Assembly (NCBI RefSeq): GCF_032380655.1
Contig: NZ_JAWDIY010000012.1
Coordinates: 1-64,000 of the forward strand
Direction of reading: 5' to 3'
Source: Diplocloster hominis
GTDB taxonomy: Bacteria > Bacillota > Clostridia > Lachnospirales > Lachnospiraceae
Length of the DNA stretch: 64,000 nucleotides
Shown: in pieces, positions 52,395 through 61,233 of the stretch
Numbering within the stretch: the stretch's first letter is position 1
Layout: each line of letters begins with the position of its first letter
The notes under the pieces: model-generated
The model's input: only the letters and a program-made list of their open reading frames with translations
What the model was told of the DNA's origin: nothing
The model's database searches: none
Made by a program: the position numbers and the translations under genes

Positions 52395-53750
52395 ATGCAA
52401 GAAGTACAACAGGAAAATAAGATGGGCGTTATGCCGATCAACAGATTATTGATAACGATGTCCCTGCCGATGGTGATATCCATGCTGGTGCAGGCTTTAT
52501 ATAATGTAGTGGACAGTATGTTCGTGGCTATGATCGGGGAGAATGCACTGACTGCGGTTTCTCTGGCTTTTCCGATCCAGAGCCTGATGATCGCGGTGTC
52601 TACAGGTACCGGCGTCGGGATCAATGCGCTGCTGAGCAGAAGCCTGGGGGAAAAGAATTTTAAAGAGGCGAACCGCGCGGCGAATAACGGGGTCTTTCTG
52701 GGCGTTTTGAGCTACCTTGCGTTTGCCTTGTTCGGCGTTTTCTTTTCGAGGTTCTTTTTTGAAACACAGACCAATGATGCACAGATTATTCAATATGGAA
52801 CAGAATACCTGATGATCTGTACCATATTTTCACTTGGCATTTTTATGCAGATTACGTTTGAAAGGCTGATGCAGTCGACCGGACGAACGATTTATAATAT
52901 GATCACCCAGGGTACCGGCGCTGTGATTAATATTGTGCTGGATCCGATTCTGATCTTCGGACTTTTGGGGTTCCCGAAAATGGGAGTCGCCGGGGCTGCC
53001 GCGGCAACCGTAATTGGACAGACAGTGTCCATGCTTATGAGCTTTTATTTCAATGAAAAGAAGAACGTGGAGATCAAACTGAAGGTCCGGGGATTCCGGC
53101 CGAATGCAAAGACGGTCCGGAACATTTACGCAGTGGGATTTCCCTCTATTATTATGCAGTCCATTTCTTCCGTGATGACGTTCGGGGTAAATAAAATCCT
53201 GCTGATGTTTTCCTCCACGGCCGTTTCCGTATTTGGGGTTTATTTTAAACTGCAGAGTTTTATTTTTATGCCGATCTTTGGCCTGAATAATGGAATGGTT
53301 CCGATCGTGGCTTATAACTATGGGGCCAGGAACAGAAAACGGATTATGGATACTGTGAAATTGAGTACCGTACTGGCTGTGGGGATTATGCTGGTGGGAG
53401 TATTTATCTTTGAGGTTTTCCCGGAACAGCTGCTGAAGCTGTTCAATGCTTCCGGGCAGATGCTTAAGATCGGCGTGCCGGCTCTTCGCATCATCAGCTT
53501 AAGTTTTGTATTTGCCGGTGTAAGCATTACGGTTGTATCCGTGTTTCAGGCACTGGGGAATGGGGTATACAGCCTGATTATTTCCATCGTCCGTCAGCTG
53601 GTTATTATCCTGCCGGTGGCTTACCTGTTTGCTGTCACCATCGGCCTTGATGCGGTATGGTTTGCATTTCCCATCTCGGAGATCGCCTCCATTGTCATGA
53701 CGTTACTGATGTTCCGCCACATGTATAGACAGAAACTGGCCGATCTGTGA
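52395..53750 (+). CDS. MATE-family multidrug/sodium antiporter
   Basis: A 451-aa polytopic protein with about 12 helices in two MatE repeats. It begins with PINRLLITMSLPMVISMLVQALYNVVDSMFV and GENALTAVSLAFPIQ, a typical MATE start, and includes GLNNGMVPIVAYNYGA in the second half. It should export cationic drugs or metabolites using Na+ or H+. The start is the ATG at 52395, six bases after AGGAGG. An ATG at 52389 is too close. Confidence 0.93.
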   Translation: MQEVQQENKMGVMPINRLLITMSLPMVISMLVQALYNVVDSMFVAMIGENALTAVSLAFPIQSLMIAVSTGTGVGINALLSRSLGEKNFKEANRAANNGVFLGVLSYLAFALFGVFFSRFFFETQTNDAQIIQYGTEYLMICTIFSLGIFMQITFERLMQSTGRTIYNMITQGTGAVINIVLDPILIFGLLGFPKMGVAGAAAATVIGQTVSMLMSFYFNEKKNVEIKLKVRGFRPNAKTVRNIYAVGFPSIIMQSISSVMTFGVNKILLMFSSTAVSVFGVYFKLQSFIFMPIFGLNNGMVPIVAYNYGARNRKRIMDTVKLSTVLAVGIMLVGVFIFEVFPEQLLKLFNASGQMLKIGVPALRIISLSFVFAGVSITVVSVFQALGNGVYSLIISIVRQLVIILPVAYLFAVTIGLDAVWFAFPISEIASIVMTLLMFRHMYRQKLADL

Positions 53751-53870
53751 CCCGGTCTGTGGACAGCCGGTGTTCTTTCGTGCCCGCGGCTTCTGCATGG
53801 ACTGGCGGCATGGATGACAGAACCGACCATATCTGACAAAATAAGACAGTATCAGGAGGCGCAAAGATCA

Positions 53871-54008
53871 TTGTGAAATAGAATAGAATCAAGTATAATT
53901 AGATTCTAGGGGATATGCGCTTCACGCAGCAGGAAACACCAGCACGGGACTGGAATGACGCCGCCTTCGGCGAGAGGGATATGCTGTGCATAAAGGAGGA
54001 AATGTGGG
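53871..54008 (+). promoter_or_regulatory. promoter and structured leader of the hybrid kinase
   Basis: TTGTGA (53871-53876), a 17-bp spacer and TATAAT (53894-53899), with the -10 box inside a small inverted repeat (TAGAATC/GATTCTA). The roughly 100-base leader has several short stems (CCAG/CTGG, GCCG/CGGC) and a repeated GGGATATGC (about 53911 and 53978). It matches no riboswitch I can name. Confidence 0.55.
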
Positions 54009-57000
54009 ATGATGGACGGAGCGGGGACTGAGAGTTTAAGTAAAATACTCAATCATATGGGAAACACTGCTGTTTATGTAATAAAACGGGATACCCATGA
54101 ACTACTCTTTTTTAATGATAAAGTCAAAGAGGTTACACCGGATATTTCAATTGGAAAAATCTGCCATGAAGTGTGGAAGGGCAGCTGCGCAAACTGCCCG
54201 CTGCTTACGATGGGGGACCAGGAGACGGAAACCAGGGTCAGTTATGGAGATCCTTTCGGGAAGGTCGTGGACATTTCAGCCACGAAGTTCAACTGGGGGG
54301 ATGAAAATATCCCTGCATATCTGATCTCTGTCACACCACATGTGTCCAGCCTGGAAGAGCAGAAGCTGGAACGGGAACGAGAAAAACTGGTGATCGTGGC
54401 GGGAAAAGAGTATCCGGTGATCTACTCGGTAAACCTGACGAAAAATACATACGTAAAATTGAACCGGGAAGCATCCCAGGCAGTTCTTCCGCCGCCTTCC
54501 GGGACCTTTGATGATCTGCCGCTGAAGGCGTCTGAGACGGTGCATCCTGACTACCGGGAACGCTATCTGGAGATGTTCAGCCGGCAGAATCTGCTGGCTT
54601 GCTATGAGGCTGGCCAGGAGGAGGTGGAACTGGAATTTCCGCAGCTTTATCAGGATGGAAATTATAAATGGGTGCTCGTTAGGGTCGTATTTCTGGAGAG
54701 AATGACGGAGCAAGGGGATGTGATGGAGATCACTCTCTGTAAAAATATAGATGTTCATAAGAAGATGAAGGATCAGCTGGAGCTGGAGCGGCAGACCGCA
54801 TTTGACAGTATTCCGGGCGGAGTGATCAAATGTCTGGCGGATGAGCAGTTTACCATATTGGAAATCAGCCGTAACTGCCGGGAGATGCTGCATATCACCG
54901 GGGCGGTTCCAGGCGGCGGACTGCGTTTCTTCAAAAGTGAAAAAAATTTAGAATACTGCAGGACCAGTTCCGCCAGGGGACTTCCGGTAAATTTCGACGG
55001 GCGGGTCAGGGGAGAACAGGGCCAGATCCAGTGGTTCCATATCGAGGGAAAGAAAACCGGAGAGCAGAACGGCATCGCGGAGTATACCCTGGTGATGCTG
55101 GATATTACGAAACGAAAAGAAGCGGAGGCAGAACTGGAGCAGGAAAAGCTCAAATACCGGATAGCTGTGGAGAATTCCGCGGATATCATTTTTGAATATT
55201 ATCCTGAAGAGGATCTGTTCCTGAGCCAGGAGAATGCACAGATGGGCGGGAAGGCTGTCCGTATGGAAAAGTATCATGAGAAGATGGCCAGTTTCCTATA
55301 TCCGCCGGACCTGCCTCTTATAGAACAGCTGATTCTCGGGGAATCACACCAGGCGGAAGTGCGCATGATCCCGTATCAGGGCCGGGATTATCACTGGTAT
55401 CTGATCCAGGCGGATTACCTGCGCGGTAAGAATGGTGTTATGCGTCTGATCGGGACGATGCGGGACATTAACCGTCTTAAGATGACGGAAGAAGAATACC
55501 GTTCCAAGGAAAAACTGTTGGTTGACAGTGTAATGACTCTCTTTGGAGAATTTATCGTGTTGAATCTGGATACCGGCAAATTCATTTCTTACAAATCGGA
55601 TGAGCTTATGAGCGCCATAAAAGAACAGGAGAATTTTCAGGCGTTCAATAAAGAATACGGAGAGACCATTGTCCATCCGGACGACCGGGAGAGATTCTTT
55701 GAGTTTTATAAGCTGGATCATATCCGTCAAAGAATAGGGAAGAAAGACAGGAGGATTACACTGGAAGTGCGCCGGCTGAATGCCGGCGGCGAGTACCGGT
55801 GGTGTGAAATGATCGGCACACTGCTGGAAGGACGAGAGGATAATCTGGTCCTTCTGACTTACCGTGACATCCACGAGCTGCACCTGGTGCTGCAGGATGC
55901 CCTTAAGATGGCGGAACAGGCAAATAGTGCCAAAAGTGATTTCCTGTCCCGTATGTCCCATGATATCCGGACGCCGATGAACGCTATTATGGGAATGACA
56001 TCCATTGCCTCCGCGAATCTGGATAACCGCACGAAGATCGAGGACTGCCTGGCGAAAATAGGTCTGTCTGCAAAGTTTTTGCTTTCCCTGCTGAACGATG
56101 TTTTGGACATGTCCAGAATTGAGAGCGGGAAGATTAATATTGTCCATGAGCCATTTCAGATCCAGGAAGTGATCCGGAACGTTATCCTGCTGATTGAAGG
56201 GCAGACCAAGGTGAAAGGCCAGGAGCTCCAGGTGAGGATAGACGACAGGATCAAGGGGACTTATATAGGAGATTCCCTGCGCGTTCATCAGATCCTGATG
56301 AACCTGCTCACAAACGCGGTAAAATATACCGATGAAGCCGGACAGGTGTCGTTGTGTATCACACCAATCCGCCAGGTTCAGGATGTTATGTGGACCCGTA
56401 TCGTGGTAAAAGACAATGGGATCGGCATGTCGAAAGAGTTTCAGCAAAAGATCTTCGAACCGTTTGAGCAGGAAAGACAAAACGGAGGAAGGGTCTTTGA
56501 GGGAAGCGGGCTGGGGCTTGCCATTGTGCAGAATCTGATACATATGATGGGAGGCAGCATCTCAGTGGAGAGCAGTCAGGGTGAGGGCAGCTGTTTCACC
56601 GTGATCTTGCCCATGCAAAAAGCGGAGTCCCCCCAGGAAAAGGAAGTTTTATTCGAGGAGGACAGCCTGCCCGTTACCGGGAATTATCAGGGGGAACAGG
56701 TGCTGCTGGTGGAAGACAGTGATCTGAACCGGGAGATCGCGCAGACGATTCTGGAAATGCGCGGCCTTAAGGTGGATACCGCTGAAAATGGAAAGAGGGC
56801 TGTGGATAAATTTAACCGGTCGTCCCCGGGAACCTACCGGGCCATTCTCATGGATATCCGGATGCCGGTTATGGACGGCCTCCAGGCCACGAAGATGATC
56901 CGGGAAGGGATGCATCCGGAGGCTGAGAGTATACCGATTATAGCGATGACGGCCAACGCGTTTGAAAATGAGAGACAGGAGGCCGAGCAGATGGGAGTGG

Positions 57001-57083
57001 ACGAATACCTCACGAAACCGATAGACCAGGATCAGTTGTTTTTTACACTGAATAAAGTGCTGCGGGGCAGGGATGGAAAATAA
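54009..57083 (+). CDS. hybrid sensor histidine kinase with PAS repeats and receiver domain
   Basis: A 1024-aa cytoplasmic protein without membrane helices. An N-terminal PAS variant has C52, C60 and C63 (a C-x7-CxxC cluster). Three or four further PAS domains follow (to about 620), then HisKA with H651 in SHDIRTPMNAI, HATPase_c (NAVKYTDEAG, DNGIGMS, GSGLGLAI) and a C-terminal receiver with D949 in LMDIRMPVMDGL. No output domain is attached, so it may pass phosphate to a separate partner. The same cysteine-bearing PAS type is in the giant c-di-GMP protein. The ribosome site is AAGGAGG. Confidence 0.9.
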   Translation: MMDGAGTESLSKILNHMGNTAVYVIKRDTHELLFFNDKVKEVTPDISIGKICHEVWKGSCANCPLLTMGDQETETRVSYGDPFGKVVDISATKFNWGDENIPAYLISVTPHVSSLEEQKLEREREKLVIVAGKEYPVIYSVNLTKNTYVKLNREASQAVLPPPSGTFDDLPLKASETVHPDYRERYLEMFSRQNLLACYEAGQEEVELEFPQLYQDGNYKWVLVRVVFLERMTEQGDVMEITLCKNIDVHKKMKDQLELERQTAFDSIPGGVIKCLADEQFTILEISRNCREMLHITGAVPGGGLRFFKSEKNLEYCRTSSARGLPVNFDGRVRGEQGQIQWFHIEGKKTGEQNGIAEYTLVMLDITKRKEAEAELEQEKLKYRIAVENSADIIFEYYPEEDLFLSQENAQMGGKAVRMEKYHEKMASFLYPPDLPLIEQLILGESHQAEVRMIPYQGRDYHWYLIQADYLRGKNGVMRLIGTMRDINRLKMTEEEYRSKEKLLVDSVMTLFGEFIVLNLDTGKFISYKSDELMSAIKEQENFQAFNKEYGETIVHPDDRERFFEFYKLDHIRQRIGKKDRRITLEVRRLNAGGEYRWCEMIGTLLEGREDNLVLLTYRDIHELHLVLQDALKMAEQANSAKSDFLSRMSHDIRTPMNAIMGMTSIASANLDNRTKIEDCLAKIGLSAKFLLSLLNDVLDMSRIESGKINIVHEPFQIQEVIRNVILLIEGQTKVKGQELQVRIDDRIKGTYIGDSLRVHQILMNLLTNAVKYTDEAGQVSLCITPIRQVQDVMWTRIVVKDNGIGMSKEFQQKIFEPFEQERQNGGRVFEGSGLGLAIVQNLIHMMGGSISVESSQGEGSCFTVILPMQKAESPQEKEVLFEEDSLPVTGNYQGEQVLLVEDSDLNREIAQTILEMRGLKVDTAENGKRAVDKFNRSSPGTYRAILMDIRMPVMDGLQATKMIREGMHPEAESIPIIAMTANAFENERQEAEQMGVDEYLTKPIDQDQLFFTLNKVLRGRDGK

Positions 57084-57153
57084 GATGCGAAGCAGCAGTG
57101 GAGTACCCTTTTTATATTTAACAGGAAAATGAAGAGAATTGAAAATATAATAT

Positions 57154-57202
57154 AGACCGACCAGTCTGTTTGTGATATACTATTAAACAGACTGGCCGGT
57201 CT
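57154..57202. promoter_or_regulatory. double TetR-type operator with promoter
   Basis: AGACCGACCAGTCTGTTT (57154-57171) and its near-exact reverse complement (57185-57202) flank a -10 box TATACT (57176-57181). The -35 (TAGACC, 57153-57158) lies in the left arm. Each arm also contains a near-palindrome of about 14 bp, the classic TetR-type site. The regulator encoded next probably represses itself and the antiporter. Confidence 0.8.
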
Positions 57203-57235
57203 GCTTTTTGGCTCCGGCAAAGAAGGAGTGAAGAT

Positions 57236-57850
57236 ATGACCCGGGAGGAACAGAATGTTAAAAGTAAGGAGGCCATCATTACCGCAGCCATCGCAGAGTT
57301 TGGCAGGCATGGGTACGAAGGCTCGTCCCTGAATACCGCGCTTAATGAGGCTGGTATTTCAAAAGGAAAAATTTATCATTATTTTGAAAGTAAGGACCAG
57401 GTGTACCTTGCATGTGTCAGTGCCTGCTTTGACCAGCTCATGGAAAGGCTGCAGGGAGAAAAGGACAAAGATGTGCGCACGCTTCCGGATTATTTCCGGA
57501 TCAGGTGGGAATTTTTTGAAGCATACCCCTCATTCGCACAAATATTTTTCGAGGCGGTTGAACGTCCGCCGGAACATTTAAGAGAAGAGATACAGCAGAG
57601 GAAAGCCCGTTTTGATGAGTTCAATCTGTCCGTGTTCCGCGCGCAGCTTGTGGGATTAAAGCTGCGCAGTGGAATCTCCGAGGAGGACGCGATCGAGTAT
57701 TTTCAGGCGTTTCAGGAGATATTTCATCGTCTGATGACCACAAAGTTTAAGGATGCCCCGGCGCAAAATGTGCTGGAACTGCATGAACAAGAGCTGCGGA
57801 AGAACCTGGGAATCCTCCTGTATGGCATAGCGAAGGAGGAGACCGTATGA
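57236..57850 (+). CDS. TetR-family transcriptional regulator
   Basis: A 204-aa repressor with an N-terminal helix-turn-helix (EAIITAAIAEFGRHGYEGSS, then GISKGKIYHYFESKDQVY) and a helical ligand-binding C-terminal domain. It follows its own double operator. Its stop overlaps the start of the antiporter gene (ATGA), so the two are expressed together and the regulator probably controls both. The ligand is unknown. Confidence 0.92.
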   Translation: MTREEQNVKSKEAIITAAIAEFGRHGYEGSSLNTALNEAGISKGKIYHYFESKDQVYLACVSACFDQLMERLQGEKDKDVRTLPDYFRIRWEFFEAYPSFAQIFFEAVERPPEHLREEIQQRKARFDEFNLSVFRAQLVGLKLRSGISEEDAIEYFQAFQEIFHRLMTTKFKDAPAQNVLELHEQELRKNLGILLYGIAKEETV

Positions 57851-59100
57851 TCATAATATCGCTTCTTAGGCTGGCTATCGCTTTCGTGCTCGCCTTATTG
57901 CTGGGGAAACTGGTGGCGAAAATCAGACTTCCCTCAATCCTGGGATGGCTGCTGGCAGGTATGATTCTGGGGCCCCATGCCTTCCGGTTCATCGACACTT
58001 CTGTTTTAGATGCCGCATGGTTCCAAAATGCGGTACATATTCTGGAGTGCGCTGTGGGTCTGATGATTGGTACGGAAATTATCTGGAAAGTGATCAGGCG
58101 CTCCGGAAAACAGATTATCGTGACTACGCTGACGGAATCACTGGGTACTTTTTTGGTGGTGGCTCTGGTCTTTGGAGTTGTTTTCTTCATCGAGGGGATA
58201 CCGCTTTATCTTGCCGCTGTCTTCGGGGCTATCGCATTAGCTACGGCTCCGGCACCGTCGCTCTCCATCGTCAGGGAGTTCAAGACCGACGGCCCGGTGA
58301 CAAAGACGCTTATCCCCATGGCGGCGTTGGATGATATCGTAGGAGTTGTGGTGTTTTTTACGGTTATTTCTGTGGTATCCGCCAAAGTGTCCACTCAGGC
58401 GATGCCAATATGGGTGATTATACTCACACCGGTGCTTCCGCTGATTATCGGTATCCTTGTGGGAATACCCGCAGGTTTTGTATTGAAAAAGGATCGGGGA
58501 CGGTATGCACTGCCCGTTCTGCTTGCCTTTATTCTGGCTGCGGCTGGCGTCGGATTTCTCTTTAACAATTGGATTATGCCGCAGCCTGTATTGAATTTTA
58601 TGCTGATCGGAATGGCATTTTCCGCCACATTCGCCAATATCATCCCTTCAGCGCAGCTGGAAATTCTTATGAAGAGGTTTAATCCCATTCTGGGATTTTC
58701 CCTGATCGCGGTGATCCTTAATCTGGGAGCGCCGCTGGATTATCACTTGATTCTGGGGGCAGGCGCGTTCACCGCTGTCTATATAATTACCCGCGCCATA
58801 GGAAAATACAGCGGTGCGTGGTTTGGTGCGCGTATCACAAAATCCCCAAAGGTGATCCGGAAATATCTGGGATTAACATTGCTTCCTCATTCCGGTGTCT
58901 CTTTGGTATTTACCGGGATTGTGGTATCCACACTGTCGGCTCCAGCTCCTGAGGAAGCAAAAATCGTGCAGGGTACGATTGCGGCGGCTGCCGTGATCAA
59001 CGAAGTGATCGCCGTGATCCTGGCGAAGAAAGGATTTGAATGGGCGGGGGAGACAGAGAGACCGGAAGAGGCAGGAAAAATAGTCACTAAGTGCTCATAG
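57847..59100 (+). CDS. cation:proton antiporter, CPA2/Na+-H+ exchanger type
   Basis: A 417-aa membrane protein with about 12 helices. The start (KLVAKIRLPSILGWLLAGMILGPH) and the conserved ion-site region ATAPAPSLSIVREFKTDGP ... ALDDIVGVVVFF with a double Asp are typical of this family. Na+ or K+ exchange for H+ is predicted. There is no TrkA-type regulatory domain. It is coupled to the TetR gene, so expression is probably induced by a small molecule and not only by salt or pH. Confidence 0.88.
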   Translation: MIIISLLRLAIAFVLALLLGKLVAKIRLPSILGWLLAGMILGPHAFRFIDTSVLDAAWFQNAVHILECAVGLMIGTEIIWKVIRRSGKQIIVTTLTESLGTFLVVALVFGVVFFIEGIPLYLAAVFGAIALATAPAPSLSIVREFKTDGPVTKTLIPMAALDDIVGVVVFFTVISVVSAKVSTQAMPIWVIILTPVLPLIIGILVGIPAGFVLKKDRGRYALPVLLAFILAAAGVGFLFNNWIMPQPVLNFMLIGMAFSATFANIIPSAQLEILMKRFNPILGFSLIAVILNLGAPLDYHLILGAGAFTAVYIITRAIGKYSGAWFGARITKSPKVIRKYLGLTLLPHSGVSLVFTGIVVSTLSAPAPEEAKIVQGTIAAAAVINEVIAVILAKKGFEWAGETERPEEAGKIVTKCS

Positions 59101-59173
59101 CTATAAAAAAATTGTCACAACCTGCGTTTGTGGCTGTCTAATATAGTGAAAGGAATGGAAGGAGGAAATTATC

Positions 59174-60007
59174 ATGCAGACGGAAACTTTTGAACTGATC
59201 GACAAAGCCGTGGATGGCAACAAAAAGGCACTGGAAGGGTTGATCCTGGGGGTAGAGGATATGATCTACAACCTTTCCCTTCGAATGCTGGGCAGCCTTT
59301 ATGACGCGCAGGATGCAACTCAGGAAATTATCATCAAAATCATTACCCAGCTCTCGACTTTTCGGAAAGAATGCGCTTTTACCACATGGGTTTACCGGAT
59401 GGCGACAAATTATTTAATCAATTATAAAAAATCGATGTTTGCGCAGCGCCCGTTAAGTTTCGAGTTCTACGGACAGGATATCGAGGCGGGCTTCCTGCCG
59501 AACTCAGACGATCTTTTACAGGGGGTGGAGGAAGCAGTTCTGGCAGATGAGTTGAAACAGTCCTGCACCAACGTTATGCTGCAGTGTCTTGACCCGGAAA
59601 GCCGCTGCATCTATGTTCTTGGGCTGATGTTTAAGGTTGACAGCAAGGTTTGCGCGGATATATTCGGCATAACGCCGGAGGCCTACCGTCAGAGGCTGTC
59701 CCGGATTCGGAAAAGAGTTGGGGAATTTTTGGGAGAATACTGCGGATTGTCCAAAACAGGAAAATGCAGCTGCCAAAAGCGGGTAGGGTATGCCATATCA
59801 ACCCATAGGCTGGACCCCGGGAATCTGGAATACAGTAAACTGGAAACTGCGGAGAATGACAATTTTACGCAGGCGATGGAGGAAATGGATGAGCTATCCT
59901 TTATCTTTGCCGATATGCCAAAATATCGGGCACCACAGGAAACGAGGGCTTTTCTCGATCAGCTTCTTTCTTCGGAAAGTATGAAAATTATCAGGGCGGA
60001 GGTGTAA
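59174..60007 (+). CDS. ECF RNA polymerase sigma factor with C-terminal extension
   Basis: The 277-aa protein has sigma region 2 (DAQDATQEIIIKIITQLSTF, WVYRMATNYLIN) and region 4 (VCADIFGITPEAYRQRLSRIRKRV). Region 4 is followed by an extension of about 90 residues beginning with a Cys cluster (EYCGLSKTGKCSC). Such extensions can regulate the sigma factor. The ribosome site is GGAGG. The next two genes, a zinc-ribbon-like protein and a small membrane protein, follow with almost no spacing and could act with it, for example as anti-sigma or sensor parts. That is inference. Confidence 0.85.
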   Translation: MQTETFELIDKAVDGNKKALEGLILGVEDMIYNLSLRMLGSLYDAQDATQEIIIKIITQLSTFRKECAFTTWVYRMATNYLINYKKSMFAQRPLSFEFYGQDIEAGFLPNSDDLLQGVEEAVLADELKQSCTNVMLQCLDPESRCIYVLGLMFKVDSKVCADIFGITPEAYRQRLSRIRKRVGEFLGEYCGLSKTGKCSCQKRVGYAISTHRLDPGNLEYSKLETAENDNFTQAMEEMDELSFIFADMPKYRAPQETRAFLDQLLSSESMKIIRAEV

Positions 60008-60008
60008 T

Positions 60009-60371
60009 ATGTCACGGGTACCCAGTATAAAAAAGCTTGAAAATACGAGACTTGCCAGTACATACGGCGGCTGGATTTACTGTGGGGAATGCGGAAAGAA
60101 TATCGGTTATCTGTGTTATGTCACCTATGACCATTTTCGCTTTGCATACAAATGTAAATGCGGGGCCTGCGGCAGTATACAGATTGATTTTGAACCGGAA
60201 AAGCAATACATTCCCTCGGATAAAAAAACCATAACAATAAAAAACAGACTGTGCTGCGCGGAGGATCAATCCCCCCTGCTCACCGTCCTGGAAAAAAATC
60301 TGGATTCGTACAGTTATGAGATCGGGTGCGTGAAGTGTAATACTAAATATGCGGAGGAAAAAACATTATGA
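60009..60371 (+). CDS. small zinc-ribbon-like protein
   Basis: A 120-aa protein with Cys pairs suited to metal binding: YCGECG, CKCGACG and a C-terminal CVKCN. No known family is recognised. It starts one base after the sigma factor gene ends and overlaps the following membrane-protein gene by four bases (ATGA), so the three form one coupled operon. Confidence 0.7.
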   Translation: MSRVPSIKKLENTRLASTYGGWIYCGECGKNIGYLCYVTYDHFRFAYKCKCGACGSIQIDFEPEKQYIPSDKKTITIKNRLCCAEDQSPLLTVLEKNLDSYSYEIGCVKCNTKYAEEKTL

Positions 60372-60685
60372 AAGAATTCTTTATTACCCTGCTCCTGGGT
60401 ATCGTGGCCGGTGCCATTGATGTGCTGCCGATGATGAAAATGAAACTGGACAGGCATTCTATCGCCTCCGCGTTTGTGTTTTACCTGATTCTGCCCTTTG
60501 TGATCCTGAATATTGATCTGTATGGGCTGGTCTGGTGGCTGAAAGGCGGCGTGACAGGACTCGCGCTTGCGCTGCCTGTTATTATCATAGTATCCGGAGA
60601 GGATAAAAAGTCTGTTCCGCCGATGATCGTCATGTCGGCGGTGCTGGGCACGGCTATTTCGGCAGCGGGGCATTTTATCCTGTAA
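60368..60685 (+). CDS. small membrane protein of the sigma-factor operon
   Basis: A 105-aa protein with three predicted membrane helices (about 5-20, 35-52 and 58-75) and a short C-terminal hydrophobic segment (85-104). No family is recognised. Its start overlaps the zinc-ribbon-like gene. The position after an ECF sigma factor suggests a membrane partner of that system, but nothing in the sequence proves it. Confidence 0.65.
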   Translation: MKEFFITLLLGIVAGAIDVLPMMKMKLDRHSIASAFVFYLILPFVILNIDLYGLVWWLKGGVTGLALALPVIIIVSGEDKKSVPPMIVMSAVLGTAISAAGHFIL

Positions 60686-61035
60686 GAATTCCGGTATAAT
60701 GGAGTGAATTCCTGTATGCGTTCCGTCTTTTTTAAAGCCTATATATTGAATATGGATTAAGCTGCTTTACGGGAGTGCCGGGTGACCGGCTTAGGGGCTA
60801 TGAAATCATGGCCTGTTATTACAAGAACGGATGAAGCGGAAGGACAAAAAATATGGCACTCCAGCGGCGGGGCGACCTTCCCGGATTATGCCAGGAAGGT
60901 GACCTGCCAATGGAGTGCTTTGCAGTAGATATTCACTAAACGGGACATTTCATTTTTGAAATTATATAGAGTCGTCAGATCCTGCACGCATTTCTAACAA
61001 CTCTGTTACTTTTTCTATTTCCTGATCGATCAGGC
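60686..61035. other. gap after the sigma-factor operon
   Basis: Apart from the hairpin at 60856-60918 and a small inverted repeat GCCGGGTGACCGGC near 60777-60790, I see no gene or clear promoter. Confidence 0.4.
60856..60918. terminator. long hairpin downstream of the sigma-factor operon
   Basis: GCACTCCA (60856-60863) pairs with TGGAGTGC (60911-60918), with an inner stem ACCTTCC/GGAAGGT. A terminator is likely, although the T-tract is short. It lies about 170 bases past the last gene. Confidence 0.55.
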
Positions 61036-61218
61036 CTAACGAATAGGACGCTTCTTCTGATAGCAGTCGGCACATTTCAACGTTACATTAGTATTAGAAA
61101 GTGTATTATAAGCGTTGATTTTACTTTCATCAAGTTCAATGGCTGTGATATTCTCACTATATCGCTTTAATTGAGGAAGAAACCTTCCATCCCCAGAAGC
61201 CGGTTCCAGTACGTTCAA
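61036..61218 (-). pseudogene. fragment of a DNA/RNA methyltransferase
   Basis: Sixty codons encode a methyltransferase motif I (VLEPASGDGRFLPQL) and motif II region (ITAIELDESKINAY). The sequence then breaks into a Cys-rich run and stops. A complete enzyme would need at least 200 more residues, including the catalytic motif, so this is a truncated relic. The adjacent AAA ATPase gene may mark a former mobile or defence locus. Confidence 0.65.
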
Positions 61219-61233
61219 AGGAAACGCGCTCTC

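Noticed and set aside
55344..56543. 399-codon minus-strand open frame
   Set aside because: It is antisense to the hybrid kinase, which has intact H, N, G and D boxes in the plus frame. Long shadows are expected in such a composition.
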